A stretch of DNA of 64,000 bases from Siphonobacter aquaeclarae (lineage in GTDB: Bacteria > Bacteroidota > Bacteroidia > Cytophagales > Spirosomataceae): assembly GCF_900103285.1 (NCBI RefSeq), contig NZ_FNGS01000009.1, forward strand, positions 62,001 to 126,000, given 5' to 3'. This document shows, one piece after another, positions 26,516 through 36,748 of this stretch (within the stretch, counting starts at the first letter, position 1; every line of letters begins with the position of its first letter). Below the pieces are notes generated by a model. The model was not told the origin of the DNA and ran no database searches. It saw nothing but the letters and a program-made list of their open reading frames with translations. The position numbers were made by a program, and so were the translations under genes.

Positions 26516-26718
26516 GGGACAAGAGTAAACCAGCCGAAAGTTAGTCAAAATCCGGGCAGGATCGGGCGTCCGTCCGGAGAAGAAAAGGAGAAAATTATGC
26601 TGAAAAGAAGCCCGATGGAACGATTATTTTCCTCATAATCTGTGTGGAAGAGAATGAACATATCCTCGCCTTAAGGATTTTTTAAGAATTCGTTAAGCCG
26701 AGGCTAAGCCTTCCGCGT

Positions 26719-26726
26719 TAGTTTTG
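26719..26726 (+). promoter_or_regulatory. Bacteroidota -7 promoter element TAGTTTTG
   Basis: An exact TAnnTTTG match 24 bp before the ATG of the 53-residue gene, with a TTA-type upstream element near 26693 at a slightly long spacing. The remaining bases between 26516 and 26749 show no gene; the serine hydrolase promoter must lie there on the other strand. Confidence 0.6.
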
Positions 26727-26749
26727 TTTCAGCACCAAACCAGAATACC

Positions 26750-26911
26750 ATGATTGTCGAACCGATTCATGTCATCGCCTGGTCAAGGCTCCGCCGCCGT
26801 AAACTCCGCCACCTGCGGCTGTTACCCACATCCGAAAAATCTCCGCTTTTAGGATTGCTCACCCTGGCTGCCGGTATTGTCTACCTGCTTGTAATGGAAG
26901 GCCTGGCCTGA
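26750..26911 (+). CDS. 53-residue single-pass membrane protein
   Basis: A short gene with an arginine-rich amphipathic N-terminal half (SRLRRRKLRHLRLL) and one membrane helix (about 34-49, LLGLLTLAAGIVYLLVM). The consensus promoter just upstream and codon choice like the neighbours support it. No family is recognised. It lies between the serine hydrolase group and the trehalose genes. Confidence 0.6.
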   Translation: MIVEPIHVIAWSRLRRRKLRHLRLLPTSEKSPLLGLLTLAAGIVYLLVMEGLA

Positions 26912-27116
26912 TTTCCTTCCGTTCGTTTCCCGTCTTTTAACCTGACGCACTTCTCCAGGCCGGAGAAGCAGGTGATTTTTTGCCGCTCCTTATAGCCTGT
27001 CGCCTTTTCCTGTATCGGGAAAAAGGTACGCTATTTCCTCACTTTTCCACAGGCTGCGCGCTTTGCGGAGCAGGCGCTGGTTTTTTTTCCATCCATCAAA
27101 ACCGCCATTGACACGT
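26912..27116. other. intergenic region before the trehalose gene
   Basis: 205 bp without a gene. A short dyad (CCTTTTCC...GGGAAAAAGG, about 27003-27027) and a T-rich tract just before the start were seen, but no clear promoter consensus. Confidence 0.4.
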
Positions 27117-29369
27117 ATGAAAAGACTGATAATCGTATCCAACCGATTACCCATACAACTGATCCGGGAAGAGTCCGGCGTCCGCATGCTCGAAAGCGCG
27201 GGCGGCCTGGCCACCGCGCTCAAAAGTTACCTGGAAGCGCAGGGACGCTCCACGTTTAGTCCAGAAGAGGTCGTTTGGGTCGGCAACGCCGATTTCCCGA
27301 AAGAGCTGTGGGAAGAGTACCGGACGAGCGGATCCGCAGGCGGAACATTCACCATCGAGCCGCTGTGGCTGGATAGTTCCGTCAACGAAGGTTTCTACAA
27401 TGGTTTGTCCAATTCGACCATCTGGCCGCTGTTTCACTACTTCCCGTCTATCGCCGAATTCACCGAGTCCCACTGGCAGAGCTATCAGGAGGCGAACCGC
27501 CTTTTTGCCGAACAACTCGACAACCTCTATCAACCCGGAGACGTACTATGGATCCACGATTACCACCTGTTGCTGTTGCCCCGTCTGTTTCGTGAAAGAT
27601 GTCCGGATGCGTCGATCGGGTTCTTTTTGCATATCCCATTTCCCTCTTTCGAACTGTACCGCATGCTCCCCAAACCGTGGCGGGAAGACCTGCTTCGGGG
27701 ATTACTGGGCGCGGATCTCATCGGGTTTCATACCAACGATTATGTCCAGCATTTTGAGAAATCGGTGCAGCGACTTGTCGGGCTGGAAAGCAAACTCCGC
27801 ACCATTCAGGTCGGAAACCGGCCGGTGCGGGTGGATTTGTTTCCGATTTCGATTGATTATGACCGGTTTCACAATGCCTATACCCTTCCGGAAGTCGTTG
27901 CGGAGCGCGGTAGAATCCGGGAGCAGCTGCAGGATATCCGGTTGATTTTTTCGGTGGACCGGCTGGACTATACGAAAGGGGTCCTCAACCGGCTTCAGGG
28001 GTACGAAACCTTCCTCGAAACGCACCCGGAATGGCGCGGCAAAATCACGTTCGTGCTGGTAGTAGTGCCGTCCCGCAGCGAAATTTCTTCCTACGGAGAA
28101 CGGAAACAACTGATCGAAGAAAACGTAGGGCGAATCAACGGCCGCTTTGCCACGATGAGCTGGCAGCCGGTCCTGTACCAGTACCGGAGCCTGTCGTTCG
28201 AACAACTCTGCGCCTATTACACGGCTTGTGACATCGCCATGATTACGCCGCTCCGCGACGGCATGAACCTGGTTGCGAAGGAATTCGTCGCTACCCGCCA
28301 GGACGAGCACGGTGTGCTGATTCTGAGTGAAGTAGCCGGTGCGGCGGCCGAACTCGGGGAAGCGCTTCAGATCAATCCGACCGACCGGGAGGGCGTCGCC
28401 GCGGCCATTCAGCAAGCACTGACCATGCCCGAAAAAGCACAGGCCGAGCGTCTTCGCCAGATGCAGAAACGCATCCGCGATTATGATGTGGTACAGTGGG
28501 CCGACGATTTTCTCACCCAATTACTCAACGCCAAAAACCAGCAGCACCAATGGGAGGTACGCCTCCTGGGTACTGCCCGGAGAAAGGAACTGATGGATAG
28601 TTATCAAAACGCGCGCAAGCGCCTGCTTTTGCTTGATTACGACGGCACGCTCGTGCCTTTTGCCAAATTCCCGGAACTTGCCCGGCCCGGCGAGCGGGTC
28701 GTCGAGCTGCTGAATGAGCTCGCTGCCATGCCGCAAAACCAGGTCGTGATCATCAGCGGGCGGGATAAAAAGGCCCTGGAAGGCTGGTTCGGTAATCTTC
28801 CGATACAACTCGTGGCCGAGCACGGCGCCGCGATCCGGCTGCCAGATGGCACCTGGCAGGAAAACCCCGACGCATTTCATCCCGAATGGAGAGCCAATAT
28901 TTTCCAGGCCATGAACCTCGCTGTTCAGCGCTGTCCGGGAGCTTTTATCGAGGAAAAAACGCATTCGCTGGCCTGGCACTACCGCAATGCGCCGCCGGAT
29001 CTCGGCTTTGCCCGTTCCCGGGAATTAATCGAAACGCTGATGGCGACGGTCGGTAACCAGCTACAGGTGATCGACGGAAACCGGGTGGTGGAAGTACGCG
29101 TCGCCGGGGTGGACAAAGGGTCCGTTGCCAGCCGTCTCGCCTCCGCCGATCAATACGATTTCATTCTGGCTATCGGCGATGACCGCACGGATGAAGACAT
29201 GTTCCGGGCGCTGACCGACCGGGCCGTTACCATCAAAGTCGGGCAGCAGAAGACGCTCGCCCGCTACAGCCTGCCGGATACGGCTGCCGTATTAAGTTTT
29301 TTGCAACGTTTCGCCGGAATTGACTCGTCTGTTGAGCTGATGCCGGCGAACCACCTGGCTTCCGCGTGA
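27117..29369 (+). CDS. otsAB: fused trehalose-6-phosphate synthase / trehalose-6-phosphatase
   Basis: 750 residues. The N-terminal part (about 1-465) is an OtsA-type GT20 glycosyltransferase joining UDP-glucose and glucose-6-phosphate: SNRLPIQL at the start, [28 protein letters not shown] and [16 protein letters not shown]. The C-terminal part (about 495-740) is an OtsB-type HAD phosphatase with motif I D507-YDGTL and the late [10 protein letters not shown]. One chain therefore makes trehalose from activated sugars. I start at the ATG at 27117, which gives the standard OtsA N-terminus. The stop overlaps the GTG start of an MscS-type channel gene, so synthesis of an osmoprotectant and of a pressure-release channel are translationally coupled. 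Confidence 0.96.
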   Translation: MKRLIIVSNRLPIQLIREESGVRMLESAGGLATALKSYLEAQGRSTFSPEEVVWVGNADFPKELWEEYRTSGSAGGTFTIEPLWLDSSVNEGFYNGLSNSTIWPLFHYFPSIAEFTESHWQSYQEANRLFAEQLDNLYQPGDVLWIHDYHLLLLPRLFRERCPDASIGFFLHIPFPSFELYRMLPKPWREDLLRGLLGADLIGFHTNDYVQHFEKSVQRLVGLESKLRTIQVGNRPVRVDLFPISIDYDRFHNAYTLPEVVAERGRIREQLQDIRLIFSVDRLDYTKGVLNRLQGYETFLETHPEWRGKITFVLVVVPSRSEISSYGERKQLIEENVGRINGRFATMSWQPVLYQYRSLSFEQLCAYYTACDIAMITPLRDGMNLVAKEFVATRQDEHGVLILSEVAGAAAELGEALQINPTDREGVAAAIQQALTMPEKAQAERLRQMQKRIRDYDVVQWADDFLTQLLNAKNQQHQWEVRLLGTARRKELMDSYQNARKRLLLLDYDGTLVPFAKFPELARPGERVVELLNELAAMPQNQVVIISGRDKKALEGWFGNLPIQLVAEHGAAIRLPDGTWQENPDAFHPEWRANIFQAMNLAVQRCPGAFIEEKTHSLAWHYRNAPPDLGFARSRELIETLMATVGNQLQVIDGNRVVEVRVAGVDKGSVASRLASADQYDFILAIGDDRTDEDMFRALTDRAVTIKVGQQKTLARYSLPDTAAVLSFLQRFAGIDSSVELMPANHLASA

Positions 29370-30451
29370 ATAAACTGCTTTCCAACTGGGAATGGATGGA
29401 GGTAACGGGCGTATTGCTTGCCTCCCTGCTGACCGGCCTGTTGCTGGTCCGCTACCTCGTGCCCGTCGCCGCCCGCTGGGCGCGGGCGCGCAAGTGGCCC
29501 GTTTCGGCCCGGATGGAAGGCAGTATCGGGCGGATGGTGGTATTGTGGACGTTGATGGCAGGTATGTATGCCATTGTCCGGTTTTTGCCGCAGCTTCGGG
29601 AGATACACAAGCCGATCGGCCGTATTCTGCTGGTCCTGAGTATCTTCAGCGGTACCTGGATCATCGCCCGGCTGGCGATGGCCTGGGTATCTTCCAAAAC
29701 CGGGGTAACGGCCTCGGGATCGCTGCGCTCGGCTTCGATCATCAGCAATATTACCGGCGTCGTGATTTTCGCGATCGGGCTGATGATCGTTTTTCAGACG
29801 CTGGGTATCTCGATTACCCCGGCGCTGACAGCCCTAGGGGTAACCGGTCTGGCGGTAGCACTGGCTTTGCAGGACACGTTGTCCAATCTGTTCGCCGGTA
29901 TTCAGCTCATCGCCTCGCGAAAAATGCGCCCGGGCGATTTCATCCAGATCGAACCGGGGATGGAAGGGTATATTCAGGACATTACCTGGCGGAATACCAC
30001 GATCCAGACCTTACCCAACCACCTGGTACTGGTGCCAAACGCCAAGCTTTCAGCGGCTACGGTACGGAACTTTACCCTGCCGGACAAGGAAATTGCCGTA
30101 CTGGTGGATATCAGCGTGAGCCATTCTAATGACCTCGAAAAAGTAGAACGCGTGACGATCGAAGCCGCCCGCTACATCATGCAGCATACCCAGGGCGGCG
30201 TGCGGAATTTCGAACCGTTTATCCGGTTTCATACTGTGGCGAACTACGGCGTGACGTTCAGCGTCATCATGCGGGGACTGGAGTTTACCGACCAGTACCT
30301 CATCAAACATGAATTCATCAAGAAATTATGGGCCTACTACCAGGAAGCCGACATTGAAATTGCTTTTCCGATTCACGGCGTTTTTCTGCGCCCGCAGGAA
30401 AACGGGCAGGTTGCCGAAGCGCAGCCCAAAGCCTTCTCCGAATTGCACTGA
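29366..30451 (+). CDS. MscS-family mechanosensitive channel
   Basis: 361 residues from a GTG start inside the stop of the trehalose gene (GTGA overlap). Several membrane helices fill about residues 10-175. The pore-lining glycine/alanine-rich helix (TALGVTGLAVALALQDTLSNLFAG) and the following beta domain (MRPGDFIQIEPGMEGYIQDITWRNTTIQT, here described by its start RPGDFIQIE) are hallmarks of MscS. It opens on hypo-osmotic shock and lets solutes such as trehalose escape. The pairing with otsAB indicates an osmotic-stress operon. Confidence 0.94.
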   Translation: MNKLLSNWEWMEVTGVLLASLLTGLLLVRYLVPVAARWARARKWPVSARMEGSIGRMVVLWTLMAGMYAIVRFLPQLREIHKPIGRILLVLSIFSGTWIIARLAMAWVSSKTGVTASGSLRSASIISNITGVVIFAIGLMIVFQTLGISITPALTALGVTGLAVALALQDTLSNLFAGIQLIASRKMRPGDFIQIEPGMEGYIQDITWRNTTIQTLPNHLVLVPNAKLSAATVRNFTLPDKEIAVLVDISVSHSNDLEKVERVTIEAARYIMQHTQGGVRNFEPFIRFHTVANYGVTFSVIMRGLEFTDQYLIKHEFIKKLWAYYQEADIEIAFPIHGVFLRPQENGQVAEAQPKAFSELH

Positions 30452-30505
30452 TACGGTTGCGCTCACCCCGCTTCCACGACCGGCAAAGACCGCCTTTTGC
30501 CGGTA

Positions 30506-30546
30506 AAGCCTCCCCGGAATCCTTTCCGGAGAGGCTTTTTGTTTTC
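30506..30546 (+). terminator. intrinsic terminator after the osmotic-stress operon
   Basis: A 13-bp stem (30506-30518 with 30525-30537) with one mismatch and a 6-nt loop, followed by TTTGTTTTC. A second smaller hairpin (CCGGCAAA...TTTTGCCGG) lies just before it. Confidence 0.85.
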
Positions 30547-30692
30547 TAGCAGAAATCGGACGGTTCGTCGCAAATACCCTTTTGAATTGCACTTTATCCG
30601 GCCGATACCTTGAAATTCTAATGAAAATTTAACTTCTTTACAGTGTTTTATTCCCGGATTTTATTACCGGATAGTCTTCAAACAGAACTTCA

Positions 30693-31064
30693 ATGCGGTT
30701 TTATCTCTGTTTGTGGGTATTTTTTCTAAGCCTGGCCAAGGTGTCCGCTGCGACGCTTTGGGTGGAAAATAATTGTACTTTAGAAAGAAATACTTCGACT
30801 ATTATGCCGGCGTACCAGACCTGCCTCAAGGTGCGGTATGTAGAGGGTCCGGGGATAGAACCTCATTGGGAAACCCAGTCCGGTGAAGATCAGGCCCCTC
30901 AGGATTCCGGCGTATCTTCTTATTCGGATGACGGGCTTCTCATCTCCGCTCCCTGCCGGCTTGCCGTATTGATTCTCCGGCCGGTATCCGAGAGTACTCC
31001 CTATGCTTTCCATTATCAGTCTGTAGACAGCCTCCTGGTGCCGCCGCCGCCCCGGGCAGGATAA
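30693..31064 (+). CDS. small secreted protein of unknown function
   Basis: 123 residues. A signal peptide (about 1-19, ending KVSAA) precedes a mature part with three cysteines (ENNCTL, QTCLKV, APCRLAV) and a Pro-rich tail. No family is recognised. It lies 126 bp before the CusA-type pump gene on the same strand. It may be a periplasmic accessory of the pump or unrelated; the stretch is somewhat richer in AT than its neighbours. Moderate confidence that it is a gene. Confidence 0.5.
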   Translation: MRFYLCLWVFFLSLAKVSAATLWVENNCTLERNTSTIMPAYQTCLKVRYVEGPGIEPHWETQSGEDQAPQDSGVSSYSDDGLLISAPCRLAVLILRPVSESTPYAFHYQSVDSLLVPPPPRAG

Positions 31065-31190
31065 TACTGCCTTTTCTGCACCGGTCTGCCAGACAGACCT
31101 CCGGATGTTCGTCCGGAGAGGCCGGACTGCGTATTTACCATTCTGCCACAAACGGATGCCGGTTGTTTTACCGGACATCCCCCAACCGCT

Positions 31191-34100
31191 ATGATTGACA
31201 AGATTATTGCTTTCAGTGTACGAAGCCCGTACACCGTCGGCCTGTTGGTACTGCTCATGGCCATCTGGGGCGGGTATTCGCTGAAAACCCTCCCAATTGA
31301 TGCCGTGCCCGATGTAACCAATCAGCAGGTAGACGTCATCACCAATTCACCGAACTTATCCTCACTGGAAATCGAGCGCTATATCACGACGCCCATCGAA
31401 ATGGCTATGGCCAATATTCCGGGGCTCACCGAGGCGCGCTCGTACTCGAAATTCGGTTCCTCTGTTGTCAAACTCATCTTCACCGATGATACAGACATCT
31501 ACTGGGCCCGTCAGCAGGTTTTCGAACGCCTGACGCAGGTACAGGCCGAAATCCCGCAGGGAGCAGGTACTCCCATCCTCGGGCCGGTATCCACCGGTCT
31601 CGGCGAAATCTTCCAATACGTGATCCGTCCGAAAGATCTCAATAACAGTCCGTATACCCTGACCGAAATCCGGACGGTTCAGGACTGGGTCGTCCGTCGC
31701 CGGCTGCTCGGCCTGCCGGGCGTGGCCGACGTCAGCGGTTACGGCGGGTATGCCAAGGAGTATCAGGCCAAGATCAAAACCGATCAGATGCGGGCGCTTG
31801 GCGTAACGGTCGACGAACTCTACGAAGCCCTCAACAAAGGCAACTCCAATACCGGCGGCGCCTATATCGAAAAAGAAAACAAAGCTTTTACCATCCGCGG
31901 TATCGGGTTGGCGCAGTCGCTCGAAGACATCGCCAATGCCGTCATCAAGAAAAACGGCAGCGTACCTATCCTGATCAAGGACGTCGCGGATGTGGAATTT
32001 GGCCATGCCCTGCGTTTTGGCGCATTGTCGAACAACGGGGAAGGAGAGGTAGTCGGCGGCTCTATTCTCATGATGAAGGGAGCCAATGGTAATCAGGTCA
32101 TTACAACGCTGAAAGAGCGTTTCGCGGAGATTCAGAAGGAGCTGCCGCCGGGCCTGGTCATCGAACCCTTCCTCGACCGCTCCAAGCTGGTGAATGCTGC
32201 CATCGCGACAGTCGCGAAAAACCTGGTGGAAGGCGCAATCATCGTCATGCTGGTGATCCTGTTATTTCTCGGAAACTGGCGGGCGAGCCTCCTGGCGGCG
32301 TCGGTGATTCCGCTGGCCATGCTTTTTGCCTTTATCTGGATGAAGCTGTTCGGCGTCGTCGGAAACGTGATGAGCCTCGGCGCGATTGACTTCGGGTTGC
32401 TGGTCGACCCGGCGATTATCGTTGTCGAGTCCGCCGTTCTTTACCTGGCGCTGGCGTTGGGTAAGTTTGCCGGAAAGAAAATGACTTATACCGACCGGCA
32501 GAACGTCATCATCAGCGCGGCGGCAGAGGTGAAGAAGTCGGTGGTTTTCGGGGGATTGATCATCCTGATCGTATACTTCCCGATCCTGACGCTCGAAGGC
32601 GTCGAGGGCAAGATGTTCTCGCCGATGGCCAAGACCGTCGGGTTCGCGATTATCGGCGCGCTGCTACTGGCCGTTACCTATGTGCCGATGATGTGCGCGG
32701 TAGTGTTGCGGCCGCCGAAGTCGGCGCATCACGACGGTTTCTCCGAAAAAATTGTCCAGTTCTTCCTCAAAGGCCTGCGCCCGGTTATCCGGCTCGGCCT
32801 GCGGTTCAAATGGGCCGTCATTGTCTTTGCCTTTGCAGTGCTGGCGGGGGGGGTGATCGGCTTCGGAAAGATCGGCGGCGAGTTTATGCCGAAGATTCAG
32901 GAAGGGGATATCGTCGTGGACATGGATCTTCCGGTCGGGACAACGCTCACCGAATCCATCCGCCAAAGCCAGATTTTCCAGAAGGGCCTGATGAGTGCTT
33001 TCCCGGATGAAATAGAAGGAGCCGTTTCTAAAATTGGTACGTCGGAAGTCAAGGTAGATCCGCTGCCCCTCGAATCGCAGGAACTCTACCTGGAGCTGAA
33101 AGACAAGAAGTTCTGGAAAAAAGCGCATAACCAGGAAGAGCTGGCTGTAAAAATCAACGAGTACATGGCGCAGTTCCCCGGACCGATCTACGCTATTTCC
33201 CAGCCCATTGAAAGCCGGGTAAACGACATGATCAGCGGGGCACGGACGGATGTTGTTGTTCAGCTGTATGGTACCGATCTGGATACCCTCGTCAGCCGGA
33301 CCAAGCAGATTATCCAGATCGTCCGGAATGTACCCGGAGCGGTGGATGTCAAGGGAAGCAAGGTATTCGGGCTTCCCCACCTCAATATCAAGTATGACCG
33401 CCAGCGCATGGCGATCCACGGCATCAAGGTAGAGCAGGTCAATCGGGCCGTACAAATGGCTTTCGGAGGCGCTACAGCCGGCGTGGTATACGAGGGCGAC
33501 CGCCGTTTTGACGTGACGCTCCGGCTGACGGGAGAGGACCGTACCCGCCCGGAAAACATCGAAAACCTGCTCATCAACGACCAGAATAACAATCCTATTC
33601 CGCTTCGGGAAATCGCCGATATCACCGAAACGATCGGGCCTTCGGAGATTGTCCACGAAAACCTCAAGCGGGTTGTCAACCTCGGGTTCAACGTCCGCGG
33701 GCGCGACCTGGAGTCGGTCGTGAACGATGTAATCAAGGAAGTCGACGCCAAGGTCAAACTTCCCAAGGGATACAGCGTAAACTATGGAGGGGAATTTGAA
33801 AACTTCTCCCGGGCGAAGTCCCGCCTGGCGATTGTCGTCCCGATTTCCCTTGTCATCATTTTCGGATTGCTTTACCTGACGTTCCGGAACTTCCGGGATA
33901 GTCTCCTGATCTATGCCGTTGTGCCGCTGTCGGCCGTTGGCGGCGTTTTCTCCCTGCTTTTCCGGGATATGAACTTTAGTATTTCCGCCGGCGTCGGGTT
34001 TATTGCCCTCTTTGGCGTGGCGGTACTGAACGGGATCCTGCTGGTCGGCCACTTCAACGAGTTGGGCCGCCAGGGGATCGACAACCCTGACCGGCGGGTT

Positions 34101-35555
34101 CTGATGGGAATCGAAGAACGATTCCGCCCGGTATTGATGACATCGTTTGTGGCAGCGCTTGGGTTTATGCCAATGGCGTTGTCGACAAGCGTAGGCGCAG
34201 AAGTACAAAAACCGCTCGCGACGGTCGTGATTGGCGGTCTTCTGACGGCGACGATTCTGACCTTGATAGTATTACCCATTCTGTATGCCCTGTTTGTAAA
34301 ACGCCCGTCGAGAGGCGGACATCCCCGCGGACGGAAGGCGCAGGCTGTACCGGTCACGACTATCCTGGCTGTCCTGCTGCTGGCAGGCGCTGCTCACGGA
34401 CAGGCGCCGGTTAAAAAGGAAGACGTCCGGGTATTGACGCTCGACAAAGCCCTCGATCTCGCCAGAAGAAACAACCCGCAGACCCGGTTGGCGGACCTGC
34501 GGATTGAAAAGCAGAAGGTCCTGCTTCCGGCGACGGTCAACATCGACGCGCCCCGTATCTACACACAGTCGCCGACAGGTGAAAACATGCGTCTCGGGTT
34601 CATGCAGAACATCCAGTTTCCGACGGTGTATTCGCATCAGAAGCAGGCCCAGCGCCAGCAGATCCGGCTGAATGAGTCGGAGAAACGGGTGACGATCAAC
34701 GACTTGTCGTATCAGGTACGTTCGGTATACAATGAGATTCTGTATTACGACAAGGTAATCGCCAATTACGAACAGCAGGACAGCCTGCTGGCCAACTTCG
34801 TGAAGGTGACGGATGTCCGGCTGAATGTCGGGCAGATTTCCCGCATCGAACGGCTCAACGCCGAAGCGCAGTACCGCGAAAACCAGATCTACCTGCGCCA
34901 GTCGCGGGCCCGCCTCCGCGGCGCCCGGATTCAGCTATGGATTCTGACCGGCCTGGAGCCCGACAGTACCCGGGCAATAGACGGAGATTTTGAACGCATC
35001 AAGTACCAGGTACCGGTCTCCCCGCTGGATTCTTCGTTTGCCGGCAATCCCCGCATCGGATTCTACGAGGAAAACCGGAAGCTGAGCGAGAAGATGTTTG
35101 ACGTCGAGAAAAGCCGCAAGCTGCCGGGTATCTCCCTCGGATACATGAACCAGGGCAACCGCGATACGCCCATACAGTTCCGCTGGGAATTCGGACTGAC
35201 CGTACCGCTCTGGCAATGGCAGTACAAATCACGCCAGGCCGGCGCCCGCAAGGACATCGAAATCGCACAGCAGCAGATTGCGCTCAACCGGTATGAACTC
35301 CAGGGCCTGCACGACAAAGCGTTTTCAGACTACCGGGCGTACAGCGAATCCCTGGCCTACTACGAGACCTTTGGTCTGAACCAGGCCGACGAGATTATCA
35401 AAGCGGCGCAGGACAGCTACCGCCTGGGCAGCATCGGGTACTATAACTTCCTGCTCAACCTGCAGGAGGCATTCCGGATCCGGGCCGAACACCTCGACGC
35501 GCTCCGCAATGTCAACAACGCCATCATCACGATTCAATACCTCAAAGGAGAATAA
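31191..35555 (+). CDS. CusA/CzcA-type heavy-metal RND pump fused to a TolC-like outer-membrane domain
   Basis: 1454 residues. Residues 1 to about 1040 are an inner-membrane RND proton-antiporter of the heavy-metal group: SVRSPYTVGLLVLLMAIWGGY at the first helix, the porter motif SRVNDMISGARTDVV, and the proton-relay helix GAIDFGLLVDPAI. A hydrophobic signal-like stretch (ILAVLLLAGAAHGQAP, about 1057-1072) then leads into a TolC-like domain (about 1080-1454) with long helical repeats such as NEILYYDKVIANYEQQ and LGSIGYYNFLLNLQEA. Such fusions are known in Bacteroidota. The metal cannot be fixed from motifs; Cu/Ag or Co/Zn/Cd are candidates. The adaptor gene follows after 3 bp. Confidence 0.93.
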   Translation: MIDKIIAFSVRSPYTVGLLVLLMAIWGGYSLKTLPIDAVPDVTNQQVDVITNSPNLSSLEIERYITTPIEMAMANIPGLTEARSYSKFGSSVVKLIFTDDTDIYWARQQVFERLTQVQAEIPQGAGTPILGPVSTGLGEIFQYVIRPKDLNNSPYTLTEIRTVQDWVVRRRLLGLPGVADVSGYGGYAKEYQAKIKTDQMRALGVTVDELYEALNKGNSNTGGAYIEKENKAFTIRGIGLAQSLEDIANAVIKKNGSVPILIKDVADVEFGHALRFGALSNNGEGEVVGGSILMMKGANGNQVITTLKERFAEIQKELPPGLVIEPFLDRSKLVNAAIATVAKNLVEGAIIVMLVILLFLGNWRASLLAASVIPLAMLFAFIWMKLFGVVGNVMSLGAIDFGLLVDPAIIVVESAVLYLALALGKFAGKKMTYTDRQNVIISAAAEVKKSVVFGGLIILIVYFPILTLEGVEGKMFSPMAKTVGFAIIGALLLAVTYVPMMCAVVLRPPKSAHHDGFSEKIVQFFLKGLRPVIRLGLRFKWAVIVFAFAVLAGGVIGFGKIGGEFMPKIQEGDIVVDMDLPVGTTLTESIRQSQIFQKGLMSAFPDEIEGAVSKIGTSEVKVDPLPLESQELYLELKDKKFWKKAHNQEELAVKINEYMAQFPGPIYAISQPIESRVNDMISGARTDVVVQLYGTDLDTLVSRTKQIIQIVRNVPGAVDVKGSKVFGLPHLNIKYDRQRMAIHGIKVEQVNRAVQMAFGGATAGVVYEGDRRFDVTLRLTGEDRTRPENIENLLINDQNNNPIPLREIADITETIGPSEIVHENLKRVVNLGFNVRGRDLESVVNDVIKEVDAKVKLPKGYSVNYGGEFENFSRAKSRLAIVVPISLVIIFGLLYLTFRNFRDSLLIYAVVPLSAVGGVFSLLFRDMNFSISAGVGFIALFGVAVLNGILLVGHFNELGRQGIDNPDRRVLMGIEERFRPVLMTSFVAALGFMPMALSTSVGAEVQKPLATVVIGGLLTATILTLIVLPILYALFVKRPSRGGHPRGRKAQAVPVTTILAVLLLAGAAHGQAPVKKEDVRVLTLDKALDLARRNNPQTRLADLRIEKQKVLLPATVNIDAPRIYTQSPTGENMRLGFMQNIQFPTVYSHQKQAQRQQIRLNESEKRVTINDLSYQVRSVYNEILYYDKVIANYEQQDSLLANFVKVTDVRLNVGQISRIERLNAEAQYRENQIYLRQSRARLRGARIQLWILTGLEPDSTRAIDGDFERIKYQVPVSPLDSSFAGNPRIGFYEENRKLSEKMFDVEKSRKLPGISLGYMNQGNRDTPIQFRWEFGLTVPLWQWQYKSRQAGARKDIEIAQQQIALNRYELQGLHDKAFSDYRAYSESLAYYETFGLNQADEIIKAAQDSYRLGSIGYYNFLLNLQEAFRIRAEHLDALRNVNNAIITIQYLKGE

Positions 35556-35558
35556 TCC

Positions 35559-36746
35559 ATGAAAAAGACATTTTTGCCCGTTATCGCCGCGCTGGCGCTT
35601 ATTGCGACCACGCTCAGCGGGTGTTCGGAAAGCGAGGCGACAGAAACCGCCGAAGAAAAGAAGGAAGTAACCACCAGCGCCGATTCCCTGCGGTTGTCGC
35701 TGCAGCAGCTTGAATCGGTGAATGTAAACCTTGTGAGTTTCGAAAACCGCCAGCTTCGTCCGGTAATCAACGCCAGCGGAAAAATCAAGCTGCTGCCCGA
35801 CAGCCGTTCGGAAGTACACAGCGAGGTGGAGGGCCACGTCGATGCGATCTACGTACGCGAAGGCCAGTTTGTCACGAAAGGGCAACCCCTGCTCAAGCTG
35901 ACCAGTATGGAGTTTCTGGAACTGCAAAACCAGTATATCTCCGCACGCAGCGAGGCCGACTTCCTCGAAATCGAATACAAGCGTCAGGAAGAACTCAAGA
36001 AAAGCAACGTGGGTGTACTGGCGGAATATCAATCCACCGAAGCGAAACTCAACGCCGCTCTGGGCCGGGTAAAAGCCCTGAAGGCCAAGCTGAGCCTGCT
36101 CAATTTCGACGCGAATCAGCTTAATAACGTCCGGAAGGCCGAGATATCTCCGGTGGTAATTGTCCGGGCGCCGATCAGCGGATCGATCCTGAAAGTATTC
36201 CAGAACCTCGGGAAACTGGCCAATCCGACCGACCCCCTCGTGGAAATCATCAGCACGGAGCAGCTTCAGGCGAATATCTATGTCTATGAAAAAGACGCGG
36301 AGCTGGTGCAGGTAGGGCAGAAGGTAGACATCAGTTTCCCGAACGAAGCCATTCCGATGGTACAGGGAACGGTAGCGAATGTCTCCCGCTCGCTTGATAC
36401 CGAAAACGGAGCTATTACGCTGTATGTCAACTTCAAACGCCCGAAGACAAACGAAATTATCTTCTCGGAAATGAACGTGCGGGCGCGTATTGTCGGTGCG
36501 ACGGAGAAAAACAGCCCGAATACATTACCGAAAACAGCTATACTAAACGATGGCGAAGCCAACTATATCTTCGGTACCTCAGAACCCAACGCAGCGAAGA
36601 TTCCGCTCCGGAAGCTGAAGGTGGAAGTCGAAAACGAGGGAGAAGATTATGTCCAGGTGAAAGTCCTGGAGAAAGTACCGGCGGGTATCAAGGTCGCCAA
36701 CAAGAATATCCTGGCGCTGGAAGCGGAACGGAAGAAGAGTGAGTAA
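35559..36746 (+). CDS. CusB/CzcB-type periplasmic adaptor lipoprotein
   Basis: 395 residues. A lipoprotein signal peptide (lipobox LSGC at residue 23) is followed by the membrane-fusion-protein layout: first barrel-sandwich half (SEVHSEVEGHVDAIYVREGQFVTKGQPL, here named by its start), a helical hairpin (about 110-190), second half (APISGSILKVFQNLG) and beta-barrel. It links the pump to the outer membrane and may deliver metal. The neighbouring pump already carries its own TolC-like part, so this adaptor completes the tripartite system in two genes. Confidence 0.93.
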   Translation: MKKTFLPVIAALALIATTLSGCSESEATETAEEKKEVTTSADSLRLSLQQLESVNVNLVSFENRQLRPVINASGKIKLLPDSRSEVHSEVEGHVDAIYVREGQFVTKGQPLLKLTSMEFLELQNQYISARSEADFLEIEYKRQEELKKSNVGVLAEYQSTEAKLNAALGRVKALKAKLSLLNFDANQLNNVRKAEISPVVIVRAPISGSILKVFQNLGKLANPTDPLVEIISTEQLQANIYVYEKDAELVQVGQKVDISFPNEAIPMVQGTVANVSRSLDTENGAITLYVNFKRPKTNEIIFSEMNVRARIVGATEKNSPNTLPKTAILNDGEANYIFGTSEPNAAKIPLRKLKVEVENEGEDYVQVKVLEKVPAGIKVANKNILALEAERKKSE

Positions 36747-36748
36747 GG

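Noticed and set aside
32664-34208. 514-codon minus-strand frame inside the RND pump gene
   Set aside because: It is antisense to a firmly assigned gene, lacks any domain, and arises from high-GC codon bias.
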